Of a DNA stretch of 64,000 nt, positions 31,949 through 44,219 are shown in pieces. Position numbers and translations under genes: made by a program. The DNA is from Rosa chinensis (taxonomy: Eukaryota; Streptophyta; Magnoliopsida; Rosales; Rosaceae): the NCBI RefSeq assembly GCF_002994745.2, contig NC_037091.1, positions 23,565,789 through 23,629,788 of the forward strand, in the 5' to 3' direction. Numbering within the stretch: the first letter of the stretch is position 1; each line of letters starts with the position of its first letter. The notes under the pieces were generated by a model. The model searched no databases and had not been told where the DNA came from. It worked only from the letters and a program-made list of their open reading frames with translations.

Positions 31949-34869
31949 GCTTTTTCTAGTCCCTTAGAAAAATCAAAACCAAGAAACTAAAACAAAGACT
32001 CAAAACAAACTATGCTTTCAACATTGTTGTCTCATAAATCTCTTACTTTCATAGCATCAAAATTAGCACACAACCAAGAATCAATCATGAGTAATTCGAG
32101 AGTTAATTAAAACATATATTCCACATATAAGCATGTAAGACACAGATGTGACAATGGTGATGAGTGGAGCTCAACATGTATCCAACAAGTATGATTCAAC
32201 CTCACAGGATTCACCACTCTTTCTTCTCTCAGATCAAGGCTAATGCTTAAAAGCTTTTTCACTCAAATATATGTGAGAGATGATGATATTTTCGACAAAC
32301 AAAAAGCTCACATATAGAAAGAAAGAAAGGCTATGTCGAAATATATGTAATAATTTTTTTCTTTTATGATCTCATGAAGGATACCAACTACTTGCCAAAC
32401 GGACCGAACCATATGCTCAACTCTTGTAACCAATCTCCACAGATCAAAGGCTGCTCATCTTAAGGATCAAAGAGGTCTTACTTCAAGGTTGTAATGGGGC
32501 CAATGTTTATGGGTTTAAAGAAAAGAAAGGGTAAGGAAAAATCAAATCAAAAGTGTTCTAAAAACCTAGTGGAGCCTTCATTGAAGCATTGAGACATCTT
32601 CTTTTAGTCACCAAGGCATCTTGCAACGTTGAGCTTCTTGTGTGTCTTTATTGGGGCCGGATGTCATTGTGTTAGGCCCTTGCTTCATTCTAACATTCCC
32701 TTGAACACTTGTGAAAGAGGACAAAGACCAAATTCATTGTACTTAGGCCTTCACTTCAAAACAAACTCCTTATCCACAATGGGAGAACTAAAATCCATAA
32801 ATACTTTCACATTTTTTTTTTCATTGCCATACACTTTTTTTTCATTCTCTTTTTTTTCTGTTTTTTTTTTTTTCGGCATACATGTTTTTTCTTTCTTTCA
32901 TGGACAAGTCTTTCCCCCACACTTATTCTTTCTCATCATCTCTTTTGTAGTGCCTTCAAAATCTTGTCTGTCTCATGAATTAGCTCCACTAAATCCCTAG
33001 AACAAAGGGTAGGGATATAACTATACTAAGGTTCAAGGGTTAAGAATATTGAGGGTGATGAAAGAAAAAGCTTAACAATGTAGGCTCAAAGGGGTTTATC
33101 TAGGGGAGCCTCACGACGGGCACAAATATGGACACAGGCTATTTTTGGCATTGGTGGAAGTTCCTAGGTGCCTTTATCCTTTTCGAAATCAGGGACATGT
33201 ATTGATAAAAGTTTTGACCAGTACAAGAGCAAGTTATAGTAATCTCTAGAGTCCGTTAAACTTAATCTGTGGCAAGCAGTCAATCAAGAAGAAAGATAAT
33301 GAGATCACTAAGCATCGCCAAGAAAAATAAGAGTATAATTTTCAATAAACACTCACAAAGAATGGCAAATAGGCTCAAACTCTCACAAGGGTTATTATGA
33401 ATCAAAACTCATCATCAACATGCTCATAATTCTGTACCAAAGTCAACGAAAACCACATCTACTACACAATCATATGCTTTATATATATCGTAATTAACCA
33501 AAGAATTATTTTAACATCATCTCAATATTGTGATCCTCTTTTATCTATAATTTCAGAGATTAAGTTCATCCTAGACGGTTGAAAGCAACCTAAGACTCGA
33601 AAAACAAAACAAAAACTGAAAACAAAGACTACAGACACCAAAAGAAAGAAAATAACCAACGAAATTTTTTTGGATTTTTGAAATTTTTGATTTTTTTAGT
33701 TTTTTTTTAATGAGACTCAAATTGGATTCCCTTCCCCCACACTTGAATCATACATTGCCCTCAATGTATGGCAAATTAAATCAAACAATGCATAATAGAA
33801 GCGCAAAGAAAGGAAATCACAAGATTCAAAGGTAGAAAAGTGAAAAAGTGTATAGAAAATATCCCCCTTGTAGACCTCCCATGCTCATGACCTTTGAAGA
33901 TGACAACAAAGACACCAACCTCAAGACCATAAGGCCTTGATTTCCTAACTTAAGCTCCAGGCTAAATTGACTCCAAGGAAGAGTAGTTGAGAGCACAAAA
34001 AGGAAGAAATCATCTTTTTGCATCTTTTGAAACCACAAATTTGTGTCGTCAACCCTTGTTTCAGTCCCTCATAACTTTTTGATGCAGAGTCGGATGACTA
34101 TGATACCACTTGGAGGTGAAAGTGGACTTGTTAGCTTTCTGTGCAATGTGGAGCACCTTCTAACTCTAAGTGGTTTGAAAGTTATAGCCCTGCAAAGTTA
34201 GAGAAAAAGCAGGAAAACGAATAGAAAATCTGACAGAATGACCTTTACCCATTCAAACCTGTATACAGGGAGCATCCCAGGTCCAATGGAAGAGATTTTT
34301 GGCCTGAACGTAGTACACATATAGAGCTTTGATTCCATGTAAAGAACTCCGCATTTGGACCACGGGAAGTATTCCCTGTTTTGCCTTCTATGTGACACAA
34401 CTGCACAGTTTTCTGTTTTCCTGGGCTGACCTTGCTGCATTCAAACTGGAACTGGGAATGCATATGAACTTCGAATCCAGTTCTGTAAAAACCTACATAA
34501 ACTAGACTCAGATATCTTTCGATGCATATATTATACGTTGCTGGTTCCATCTGAGCTAAAAACTGCTGTCATCCAAAGTAGACTGACTGTATGGCCGCCA
34601 CTCTGTTTTGCACAAAAAGTGAAACTTTTTTCATGCTTTCCTTACCTATTGAACCTGCACAAAAACTAAAAACATAAAACAAGAACAAAATATAAAACAA
34701 AGAAATAGAATAAAAGGAATAAAGACCGCGTCCTTAGAAATTGAAGCTTTGAATGCAACAATCTTCTTCTCCATTCATTCATTGGGTTTCCTCCCAAGAA
34801 GCGCTTGAATTTAACGTCTTTCAGCCAGACGGTACATCCATTAATTTAGTCCTCAGATTGTGGGGTGTT
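31949..34869 (-). other. Noncoding 3' region of element C
   Basis: About 2.9 kb between the integrase stop and the polypurine tract, with a second purine-tract-like CAAGTGTGGGGGAAGGG on the minus strand at about 33735-33751. I see no gene. Frames of 60-123 aa have no domain. A long 3' untranslated stretch is typical of Athila/Tat-like elements. Confidence 0.6.
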
Positions 34870-34974
34870 TTAGAGGGGTACTTCCTCCACATCATGCTCC
34901 ACAAAAACTTCATAGTAGAGTTTCAAGCGATGGCCATTCACTTGAACTCGCTTCCTGTACGAAATACAAGCTAA
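34870..34974 (-). pseudogene. Integrase C-terminal fragment of element C
   Basis: On the minus strand the frame reads SYRKRVQVNGHRLKLYYE then VFVEHDVEEVPL and a TAA (34872-34870). The VNGHRLK motif is the well-known end of the integrase in Athila/Tat-group Ty3-gypsy polyproteins. Everything upstream of it is deleted: the frame runs straight into the 140-bp leader, and copia D now sits at that junction. Confidence 0.75.
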
Positions 34975-34975
34975 A

Positions 34976-35155
34976 TGTTGTAGCAGAATGGAATTGTGTA
35001 TGTATTATTGATAATAGGAGCCCTTTAAATAGGGAGTTACAAGGTACCCAAAAAGGTAATAGAATCCGATTACAATTGAATACCTAGAACACATTCCTAT
35101 TACAATTCTAAACCCTAGTTTGTAGAGGCACACATTATGTCGACATCCTTCAACA
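34976..35155 (-). repeat. 3' LTR of copia D
   Basis: TGTTGTAGCAGAATGG...CCTTCAACA, 180 bp. It differs from the 5' LTR only in GCAG versus GGAG near the start. Confidence 0.93.
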
Positions 35156-35352
35156 CTCCCCCTTGTGCCGCTCAAACTTGGTGATGACACTTTGATCGTT
35201 GCCTAGTTAAAAACCTTGCCAGGTAACAAAACCCTGTGGGACAAAAATAACCCTGGTCGAAGGACAAAAAGAGCACAACACGTCATTCACTCTTCGAGAT
35301 CAAACATGTAGACATCATACCTCCTCCTGATGTCAATATCTCCCCCTGATTG

Positions 35353-35859
35353 CTACAACCATGGGAGCTCGGATAACTTTCTTAATCCGATGCTTCTCAC
35401 ATGTTTCTCGAAGGTGGATTTAGGTAATGACTTAGTAAATAAGTCCGCTACATTATCCTCTGATCGGATCTGATTCACTTCAATATTTAGAAGTGGTTGT
35501 TGTTGCTGATTGTAAAAGAACTTAGGCGATACTTGCTTGGTGCTGTCGCCCTTGATGAAACCTAACTTCATTTGCTCAATGCAAGCTGCATTATCTTCAT
35601 AAATGCATGTAGGTTCATCTGTGGTAGACTTCAAACCACAAGTTCCTCGAACATGTCTAACTACAGACCTTAGCCATATGCATTCTCGCACGGCTTCATG
35701 TAGAGCAATAATCTCTGCATGATTCGAGGAAGTAGCAACAAGGGTCTGCTTTGTAGACCTCCAAGATATCGCAGTGCTTCCCATGGTAAAGACATAACCC
35801 ATCTGGGAGCGACCTTTGTGAGGGTCAGAGAGATACCCTGCATCAGCAAACATCACCAC
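35353..35859 (-). pseudogene. Copia D RNase H domain, open 168-aa frame
   Basis: Encodes FADAGYLSDPHKGRSQMGYV, SWRSTKQTLVATSSNHAEII, YEDNAACIEQMKLGF and DLFTKSLPKSTFEKHV, the RNase H end of Ty1-copia pol, nearly identical to the same region of copia F. RNase H degrades the RNA of the RNA:DNA hybrid in reverse transcription. The frame is intact to its stop, but the reverse transcriptase upstream is broken, so it is not part of a working polyprotein. Confidence 0.85.
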
Positions 35860-38800
35860 CGTTGGTGTAAGGGAGGAGGATGACGCCGGCCACCCTTGGT
35901 GGTGGCAGCTTTGCCGTCATGGCGTCTTGGACGACGCCACTAAGGCTAATGAGATCCTTTCTCATTCTTCTGTCATTCTTTTCTCGCTGCAGTGATAGAA
36001 CAAGCCCATATCTATCGTACATTTTAAGTAACGAAAGATTGTCTTTATAGTTTATACTAGTCCAATGACGTTGCGTTGGCGCGGGGCTATATCTAGACAA
36101 CAAGTTCGTAACAATTGAGGCATCCGATCTTGTATTGTGATAAGTACAATAATGCGCCTATTGTACTCAGGTAAGCACTTTTGCTATTAGCACGTTTTCG
36201 TCATCATCCCTGGGACGAAACTGATCCCACTTAGGCTCAAGACTACGGACGACCATGGGAGTGCATCTTTGACTTTATCAAAATGCAAATCATTTATTGA
36301 CATGGTTACAAGTTCTAAATCTAGACAAAACCGTGTTCTCCCAAGGTCCTTCATCTCAAACTTGGATTTCAGGTATTCAGCGGTTTCCCTTAACTCTTAA
36401 GGGTTCCAATCATGTTTATCAACAGAAACCGTGACAATTGCAAATCCAGAACTTGTCATGAAAACGCAGGGGCATAGTTCATCATATCTCTTCCCAATCA
36501 AGTAGTCACTTTAGTGAGCGTTTTGACCCTCATTGCAAATTCGCTCTGTGGTCAAGAGCCACTTGATTTGGGTAAATGAAGTCCACAAGAACCTTCATTA
36601 TATTATGTATCTAGATCCCCATAGAGATACGTAGTGACCACATTCGTAAGCTGCATGTTCAATTATTTGGAAACTACCAAACTGACAAGGTAGTAGAGTG
36701 CAATGACATCCATTACGAGAGAATATGTCTTCTTGTAGACGATTCCAGGGCATTTTTGTGAGAAGCCTTGCACCATAAGGCGAGATTATCATCTCTTTTT
36801 CTCATCACGCTATCTAACGAAGACCTATTAATGTCAACAGGTTTTATGTTAGGAGGTGTTGGCATCTCAGGCCCGAAATCCTTCCTCTTCGTTAGTGAAT
36901 CTAATTCAACAAGGATCGCATATTTCCATTTAGGCCAATATTCTCTACGTTGGCATTCTTCAACAGAGTAAGGTTCGATGTCATTGGTCTCAATAATTCC
37001 ACATCTCCATGTACACTAGTGTAATTCGTATAGATCTCTATATTCTCAGGAATTGGTTAAGGCCTAGAATCAGGTTAAGACAATATCATAGTTCGCAAGC
37101 TCAGCATCGAAGTGTGCCAAAAACAAAAATATCATAACAAATATACGTTATTGATCAAGGCTCAATTGTTGAAACCCATCATGCCTTGATTGACTCCATC
37201 AACCTAAATCGAATCATAACAGTTCATGATATTTGTTTAACTGCAGAATCAAAGACAGATCGAATACATACCCAGTCATATCTGAACAGCCTTGAGCCAC
37301 TTGACAAATCGGGACGGATCTCTCTTCAGAGTCAATACAATCCTGAACTACTTTGAACACTTCTCAAATAGTGCGTTCACCACCTTCTCCTATCAAGTAT
37401 CAAGCCAACACCGCAATTAGTAAAACCAATCAACAACAAATTTTACAAACGTAAAATTGAAATTCAATAAGAAAATATCTAATTCAGAGAAACAAATTCA
37501 ATAAGAAACAAACAACAGCGTATACCAAATCAAAAAAAGGAACTTCAAGACTCACCAATATGAAATGTGTCCTTGCTACCAGATTCTTCTCTACTAGATC
37601 ATGAACAAGCTCAACCATTTCCTGCCATTAAATTCACACCAGCACAAAATCAAGACAAACCCTAGAACAAAATTGAACCCAAATCATCGAAAGCAGAGAA
37701 ATTTGAAATTGAAATAGCTTGGGTTCAAACCATCGCCGTTGGTAATCATACTACCATACTACCATCCATGGTAGTGGTGCAGCTGTACCCATCTTCTCTG
37801 GGTGGCACAATGTCCTCTTGTGGGGACATCAATCCTTGCAGGCATGTTTGCAGCAGGTATATGTGATCTTGTCACTTTTAGGGGATCAAGATGAGACATA
37901 GTGGGGACAGACCACGACAATTCCTATCGTTCCTGTTGAACATTGACATTCTAATCTCCCCCTGACGGGAAGACTGTCTCATCAAAGTGACAATTAGCAA
38001 ATCCAGTGAAAAAGAGATCGCCTGTCAAGAGTTCTACATAGCGGACTTATGGTTGGAGACTGATGTCCAACACAGATATATATATATATATATGCATTCG
38101 TTGTAATGACTCATGTTGACGCGCTGTGGCGGCGCAATTGGCACATAAACCGCACACTCAAATATGCATAAGTACGAGATTAGACTCGAACCCAGTCACT
38201 AGCTGTAACGCAAATAAAAGTTGAGTGACTGCTATGAGTCGTAGACGAATTAGCATAGCTGCATGCGATATTGCATAACCCAAGCGGAAATATTGGTGCG
38301 CATTACCAATGTCTGGGCTACCATTGTAGCCATTTAAAGGTGGCTTTCCGTGAGACCAATTGGGTGTGTATATGGGAATATGATACTTGATATCAATACC
38401 CAATGATATGCAATAGTCATTGAAAATTTTCGATGTAAACTCTCTAGCCATATGATTTGGGCTAGGAGTTCATCTTAAGCAGCATTACGAGTGGACGATA
38501 GTGTGACACGTGACCAGCGTGTCCGCATATCAACCAATAACATAAAACATCTAAGCAGTTTGCAAGTTGGTTGAGTCGATCCACAGAATCCCTTTAGGTT
38601 CTCTGAGAACACATGTGTCCTTTGCATAGGATGGTCTCGATCCTTAAAGAGCAGGCTTTGGGAAACGAGTGATGGGCCTTAGAAGCAACCAATGAGGATT
38701 TTGGTTGAGCCACGAAATCACAATTGACTTGAGAAGTGGAGAGAGGTGGCACATTCCACTCTTGTCGTCAATGCCAAGCTCTTGCCGTAGGGGGTGACGG

Positions 38801-40590
38801 CATGACCCTTCTCCTTGAATCAACTTTTGATTCACACTTCTTTTCACTCGAAAGAATGGATGTCCGTGTGAAGTCTTTAATAAACGGATCATCATATCTT
38901 GACCTGGATGTCCCAATTGGTCATGTCAAAGCCTATATGTGTCGATGTCCCAAAAATCATCTCTTATGACGTTATTGGACTCAATTACTCGAATAATGGT
39001 TACATATAACTCACTAGAGCGACACATGAGCTTCTCTAATACTCGTAGTCATTAGAGATAATGCAAAGGAACTTATGTCCATTCTCGCTATGTGTTTCCA
39101 CATGAAAACCGTTGGCTCTAATATCTTGAAAGCTCAAAAGGGGGACCTCCAGCCCTAGGAGCGTAGAGAGCTTCAGTGACATAAATCAATGTGCCATTTG
39201 GTAATGAGTTGGTCCTTGACCATGAATCAATCGTGATGGCCCTACCATCGTAGTCACAGAAGATTGAGTAGGCATCATCCCAAGGAATAATTGCCTATGT
39301 CAAGGTATGATGTGCGTAGCAGCACTATCCGCGAGGCATTCTAGCTCTCTGGGAAACATACCTAAGTGAATAAAGCTCAAAATTAAAAGAATCGACACTT
39401 TATTAATAATAGCCAACGATTACATCAAAGTTTCTTGATCAAATCTAATCCAAATAAAATGAAATGTAGACAAATAGTAGTCACTCAATCCCTTTGGTAA
39501 TTCCAATCAAATATGACCAGGGAAGTAGAGAGAGATGTCGGTGGAGCGAGGCTCTCTTAATTACTACTAATCTCAATTACTTTCCTAGACATCATATTTA
39601 ATTGAGTACGCCTAGTGAGAAAGAGTTAAAACCAATTGTCATTTATTCATTAAGGCACAATTGCCATTACATAATTCTTGGAAAATGAAAGACTATTTAA
39701 TCAAAATCTGCGGCATCAACATTGTTGTTTTCCTTGCCAGATTTGAAGTCCGTAATGATGAGCTTGACGTCATTGTCATCTCCATCATCTCCTTCGGCTG
39801 CGAGATGAGCTTCATGCTCTCTCATATCTTTTATATACCTTGTATTGTGCAGCTTTGTTTTTCCACTCGCATTCTAGCACTTAAACCAATGCTCTGAAGA
39901 TCCACATCTATAGCATTACCTCACCCATTAATTGAGATGCACCTTGTGCATTTGGACATCCTCCATGGATCCCACGTTGGCCAATGTTGCCACATGTCTA
40001 TGTATCTCGCGGTTTTCCTTCCCTTGTAGGGCAGTTGTATGGACTCATACGTCCATTTTGTTGTCCCTTAACTTTTAGGGTTCCGCTCCTTCCGCCCTTC
40101 TTTCGGTGCGCTGTTATAATTCGCCTCGTGAACGCTCTTAGTTCCAACGGGCCTTTGAATTATAGTTTTTCACGAGTATGTTGTCAACTTACTCAGTAAC
40201 TGACATAAGTTGATGAAACCTCGTAATCCATCTAGCATTTCACACAAGCCTATATTGCTTTGCAACCAATAGTGCTGAGACGGGGAAGGTTGAGAGGATT
40301 TCTCAATTAATTCATATTCTGTGAGCTCTACTCCACAGAATCTCATTAGTAGTGAGGTGATTCTTGACGTTATTCACCCATCGGTGATAACAAATGTCAT
40401 TTGAATCTGGTTTAGCGAAGTCGGGTTGTTGCACGTTTGCATTCGACATTCAAAGATGAAGGAGAATAGATTAGTTTCAGAGTAAAAACTTCCACGACAA
40501 CTAATATAAGGTTTCCGAGCCTTAATGCTACCAAGAAATCGATTTCTAAGAATATTTGGATTAGACCAAAACAATGATGTTGATATGGTC
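35860..40590 (-). pseudogene. Copia D gag-integrase-reverse transcriptase remains
   Basis: Minus-strand fragments are recognisable beside copia F. 35843-36103 has LLSRYSPAPTQRHW, just before RNase H. 36600-36800 and 38158-38451 match the reverse transcriptase and the integrase (FNDYCISLGIDIKYHIP; YFRLGYAISHAAMLIRL). 38644-38916 corresponds to the GAG-pre-integrase zinc-finger neighbourhood. Between them lie deletions and a TA repeat at 38078-38092 that also occurs in copia E. The YVDD catalytic motif is not preserved in any long frame. Confidence 0.75.
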
Positions 40591-40770
40591 AAATTCTCAT
40601 GCTCACGGACGCTCTTAGTCTGTAGCTTACGAACGCTCTTAGTCCGTAATATTTTTATGCTCACGGACGCTCTTAGTCTGTAGCTTACGAACGCTCTTAG
40701 TCAGTAATATTTTTATGCTCACGAACGCTCTTAGTTCGTGGCTTACGAACGCTCTTAGTTCGTAAAGCGT
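40590..40770. repeat. Tandem repeat in the copia D leader
   Basis: About three units of roughly 54-58 bp, each made of two half-units ACGGACGCTCTTAGTCTGTA and ACGAACGCTCTTAGTCCGTA, separated by ATATTTTTATGCTC. Each half-unit is a small imperfect palindrome (ACGAAC...GTTCGT). Copia E has a single half-unit at about 49175-49190. Confidence 0.88.
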
Positions 40771-41435
40771 GAATCCCCACAATTCCACTTATTTAAATAC
40801 TCAAAACCACACATGTTCATATATTCATATATTTCAAAATTCTGCAGAAAATAAAAGGAATTTAAAATACATGAAAGCAGCAGCTTTAATTACAAAAACT
40901 TATGTGATGGTTCTGGGCTTGAGAACACGCGCGTGTTGGAGCAAGCGTGTTGGGGCAGCAGCAGCAACAAGTGGTAGCAAATGGCGGCAGCAGCAAGCAG
41001 CGGGTTCAGCAGCAGTTTTGGACAGCAGCAAGCAGCAGTTTCTGCCGCAGGTTCGCTTCTGAACAGCTCCCACTTTGAATGGTATACAGGTCTCAAAACA
41101 ACTCCAATGGGGTTGAAATTTGGAGGTCAGATAGAAGAGGCAGAGACGAACAACTTTGATGAAGGAAATATTTTGATCTGAGGTCCCGATAAAGAGGTTT
41201 CGGAGCCTGCAGACAGACAGACGTGCACAGGAAAGGAGAAAGATGCAGTCGGTGTGTGTTGGTGCTGCAGGGGCAGCAGGGATGCGTGCGCAGGGGCGCG
41301 TAGGTGCTGCAGGGGCAGCTGCGTAAGTGAGGCTAGCTCGTGCTAGGGCTAGCTGCAGGAGGCTGCAGCAGTTTTAGGGTTTTGTTTTTTTTTTTTCTTT
41401 CTTTTCGGCTAGGGTTAGGGCTCGTGCTGATAACG

Positions 41436-41615
41436 TGTTGTAGGAGAATGGAATTGTGTATGTATTATTGATAATAGGAGCCCTTTAAATAGGGAGTTAC
41501 AAGGTACCCAAAAAGGTAATAGAATCCGATTACAATTGAATACCTAGAACACATTCCTATTACAATTCTAAACCCTAGTTTGTAGAGGCACACATTATGT
41601 CGACATCCTTCAACA
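41436..41615 (-). repeat. 5' LTR of copia D
   Basis: 180 bp, same ends as the 3' LTR. It is followed on the minus strand by the primer-binding site at 41435-41418. CTATTTAAAGGG on the minus strand may act as its TATA box. Confidence 0.93.
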
Positions 41616-41759
41616 CTAAACAAATTGATGAAATAATCACAAGAATATACAAGTGTATTTAACACAAATTTGTATAGAAAAATTAAAACAAGTATATATG
41701 AACAAGTATAAAACGTAAAAACAAGTGATTTTTCAATCCCCGGCAACGGCGCCAAAAAT

Positions 41760-43725
41760 TGATACGCTAAAATTAAGCGCTCAACTTAACCCTGCAAGAT
41801 ATAGTCGTTAGCAATATAGAGTAAGGAAGGATCGTTCAAGATGGGGATTGAGGGTAACAAATTAATCACACAAAATAAAAACAAACTAATTTAAACTAAC
41901 TAAAACACAAATCAAACAAATAAAATCTGAAACTAAACAAAACAAAAACGTCAAATACTAGAAAAGAGAGAAAAATATGGCAGGAAACAGAAGGGGATAG
42001 AAAGGGGCTATGCAATCCTAAGGTGAAACAAATTTGGGGTTTTTCAGTTCAACGAAAATAAAAGAAAAATAAGAAACGGAAAATGATTTTAGGGTTTGAA
42101 AAACAATATGGAGAAAACGTTAGAGACTCGGAAATCCACCACCAATTATTTTTTAACAATGTTAAGTCAGCCTAGTTTCAATTACTAAGGCATGAACAGG
42201 AACCAACCAAGAAACAAGTCGGAGCAGATCATGTCCCTTATTAATGTTTCCCTAATTACCTAGTCTACGTGAACGCACAATAGCTAAGCCTATCAAACAT
42301 GCAATCAAGATATAGAACGCTATCCTATCAACAACACATATAGTGTCAACACATTTCAAGCATTAAGATCTCATGGAAACGATTGATTATAGAGTTGTAG
42401 TTTAGTGTGGAACGCCTACCTAGCATGCTCTTCTAGTTGTTTAAAACATCAGCTTTTGTCCAAAGCCTTGCATACTTGTGGATTAGAAAACAAGATGATT
42501 AGGTGAATTATTTTCTAAACCTAGCTCCAATTACATGCATAAATCCTATGTTCGCGACCATAAAACATACACATGCAAAAGTTTTCAATCAAGCAGAAAT
42601 AAACAACCAATTCACACCAAATATCAAGAAACTAGATTTAAACAAACATATGTTCTACATAATTGGGGCTTCAAACCTCGCCCCTAACAAAAAGAATGTT
42701 AGTTATACATTGTTTTGAAAACCAAAATAAAACAAATAGAGAAAAAGAAGAAAAGATGATGGCGGATGAATAAGAAAGAGAGACGGAAGAGAAGGTGAAA
42801 GGCGTGGTCCTCTTCAACGTGTGCAGAAGCTCAATATATATAGGAGAAGTGCAGCCCTAGTTTCCTTTTCCAATTCTGCTTTGAAAGCCTCCCCTAGTTT
42901 CTTGAGGATTCCATTAATTGGTGCACAATTAAATGATTTTCAAGCCTTAGTAATCTTCCCAAAATCTTGAGAAATCATTATAGGACTCTCCTTGATATTT
43001 GCAGCAGAAATAACCTTCCAAAAATTCCCAAGAAATCCGTCCATAGAAGATTTCTGCCAAACTGTCCTGTTTTGACTAGGATTCAATTTCTGTCTCTGAA
43101 GCTTCTTTCTTGGACAAGGAACGACTTCGTCTTGACACAATTCTGGATGGTTCTTGACACCCACGTGCTCTATGACATCATGACTTCTAGAATGATCAAT
43201 AATATTCTGGAAAACTCCAAGAAAATCGCCTGAAAAGATCTCCCAAAAAGCTTCGTGAAAAGCTGACAGTTTCTGCCTTATTGGGAAGCCTTCTTTGAGC
43301 TTGATTTCCCACTGCCTTGTTGACACTTCTGACCATTTCTTTGGCTCTTGTTGAAGTTAAACATCATGTATTCAAGGATTGCTGGAATTTTCTGCAAAGG
43401 TGGATCTGGAAGAATGCAAGAATTGCTCCTCAAAACCGTTCCCAGAAAGCTGATTCTGAAACTGCAGTTTTCTGCTTTGCAGCAACTGTTTTGTACAACG
43501 ATTTCCGTGGACTTTCCTTGTAGTTTCTGGCCAAATTAAATTAGTCCTCTGCATCATTACTTCATGATTCAAGCACCATTGCTCCCTTTCTGCTCCTATC
43601 TCTCTTGAACTACTTCACGAACTACCTAAAAAGAAAACAAAGTTAAAACTTACTTTTTAAAGGAAATAACTAAGAAAAGTGTAAAGGATTGCACTTTGTA
43701 TTTATCGCATTTTATGCTCCTATCA
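41760..43725 (-). repeat. 5' LTR of element C
   Basis: 1966 bp, next to the primer-binding motif at 41754-41737. Substitutions relative to the 3' LTR include GATGTAG versus GATATAG near the start. Confidence 0.92.
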
Positions 43726-44219
43726 CTAATTCATATAACTGAACAACTATTGAATTACAAAATATTTAACTGAAATTTCGGGTCTTCACAACCACGAAGA
43801 GCTGTTGGCCGCAAGCAAACACATTGCCACAGATGTCGCGGTTATCAAAAACGATGGACTCCAATCTCGAGACTCAGGTTGCCATGCAGAGAGCTGACTT
43901 AGACCAGGCCAAAGAGGTTCTAAATAAAGCTCTGGGAGATCCTAATGTCATCCTTGGATCGCTTGGCCAACCCACAGGGTCAGGCAAGTACATACCGCCG
44001 AATGCTCGAGAAAAAGCTAGCAGCAGCACAGCTACACCCTCTGCCGCCTCCACCCCAATGTCTACCAAAACCAAAGATAAAGCATTGGTGATCGGTGGCA
44101 AAGATAAAACAACAACATCAAATGCCCAAAAGAGCAAAACTTTGAAATTCGGTGATGGTACCCTAAATGATCCCTTCACTCTTCGAGATCGATCATGTAG
44201 ACATCATTCTTCCCCCTAA

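Larger units (their letters stand above)
34976..41615 (-). mobile_element. Copia retrotransposon D, complete but defective
   Basis: The 180-bp LTRs at 34976-35155 and 41436-41615 differ at one base by my reading, and the element is flanked by a perfect duplication CTAAA (34971-34975 and 41616-41620). Minus orientation: a primer-binding-type CGTTATCAGCACGAGCCC lies at 41435-41418 next to the right LTR. Coding order from right to left follows Ty1-copia: leader and gag (about 41.4-40.0 kb), integrase pieces (38.9-38.1 kb), reverse transcriptase pieces (37-35.9 kb), RNase H (35.86-35.35 kb). Most of pol is broken by deletions and frameshifts. Its structural lesions are shared with copia E, so they predate insertion. 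Confidence 0.93.
29957..43725 (-). mobile_element. Element C: internally deleted Ty3-gypsy (Athila/Tat-like) retrotransposon
   Basis: Two similar LTRs (29957-31932 and 41760-43725, TGATACGC...CCTATCA) are flanked by a perfect duplication CTAAT (29952-29956 and 43726-43730). The orientation is minus: the primer-binding motif TGGCGCCGTTGCCGGGGA lies at 41754-41737 beside the right LTR, and the polypurine tract CTAAGTGTGGGGG lies at 31948-31936 beside the left LTR. Without copia D the element is about 7.1 kb with a 3.2-kb interior. That interior contains only about 140 bp of leader, the last ~35 codons of an integrase, and a long untranslated region. It cannot move on its own. Confidence 0.9.
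27517..43790 (-). mobile_element. Solo LTR B (Del/Tekay-like), interrupted by element C
   Basis: The LTR starts TGTCACACCCCG at 27517 and ends GGTCTTCACA at 43790, with perfect duplication ACCAC at 27512-27516 and 43791-43795. Removing element C and one copy of its target site leaves about 2500 bp, matching the 2598-bp solo LTR at 3569-6166, whose motifs recur here in order. The minus-strand TATA is at about 29690-29700. A (GA)n tract lies at 29557-29633. It sits inside the gag frame of element A. Confidence 0.92.
27166..44168 (+). pseudogene. gag-like gene of retrotransposon A, split by an insertion
   Basis: An ATG at 27166 opens MTTEQGGNRQHATESEK..., an acidic, helical, Gln-rich protein typical of the gag N-terminus (for example LDEFTTSVKKLELGAQQTQG). 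At 27516 it is cut by the LTR of element B. The sequence resumes after the duplicated ACCAC at 43796 (HEELLAASKHIATDVAVIKN). A frameshift near 43850 moves the continuation to another frame, SNLETQVAMQRADLDQAKEV, then SGKYIPPNAREKASS. The frame ends where copia E starts (about 44168). No protease or polymerase of element A remains. It would have encoded a capsid-like protein for RNA packaging. The call rests on position after LTR and PBS and on composition, not on a recognised domain. Confidence 0.6.

Noticed and set aside
32629..33000. 123-aa + strand frame in element C
   Set aside because: Phe/Ser-rich translation of T-rich noncoding DNA, antisense to the element, no domain.
40590..40770. 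CRISPR-like array
   Set aside because: Repeats are direct, variable, contain no unique spacers and lie in a plant copia leader.
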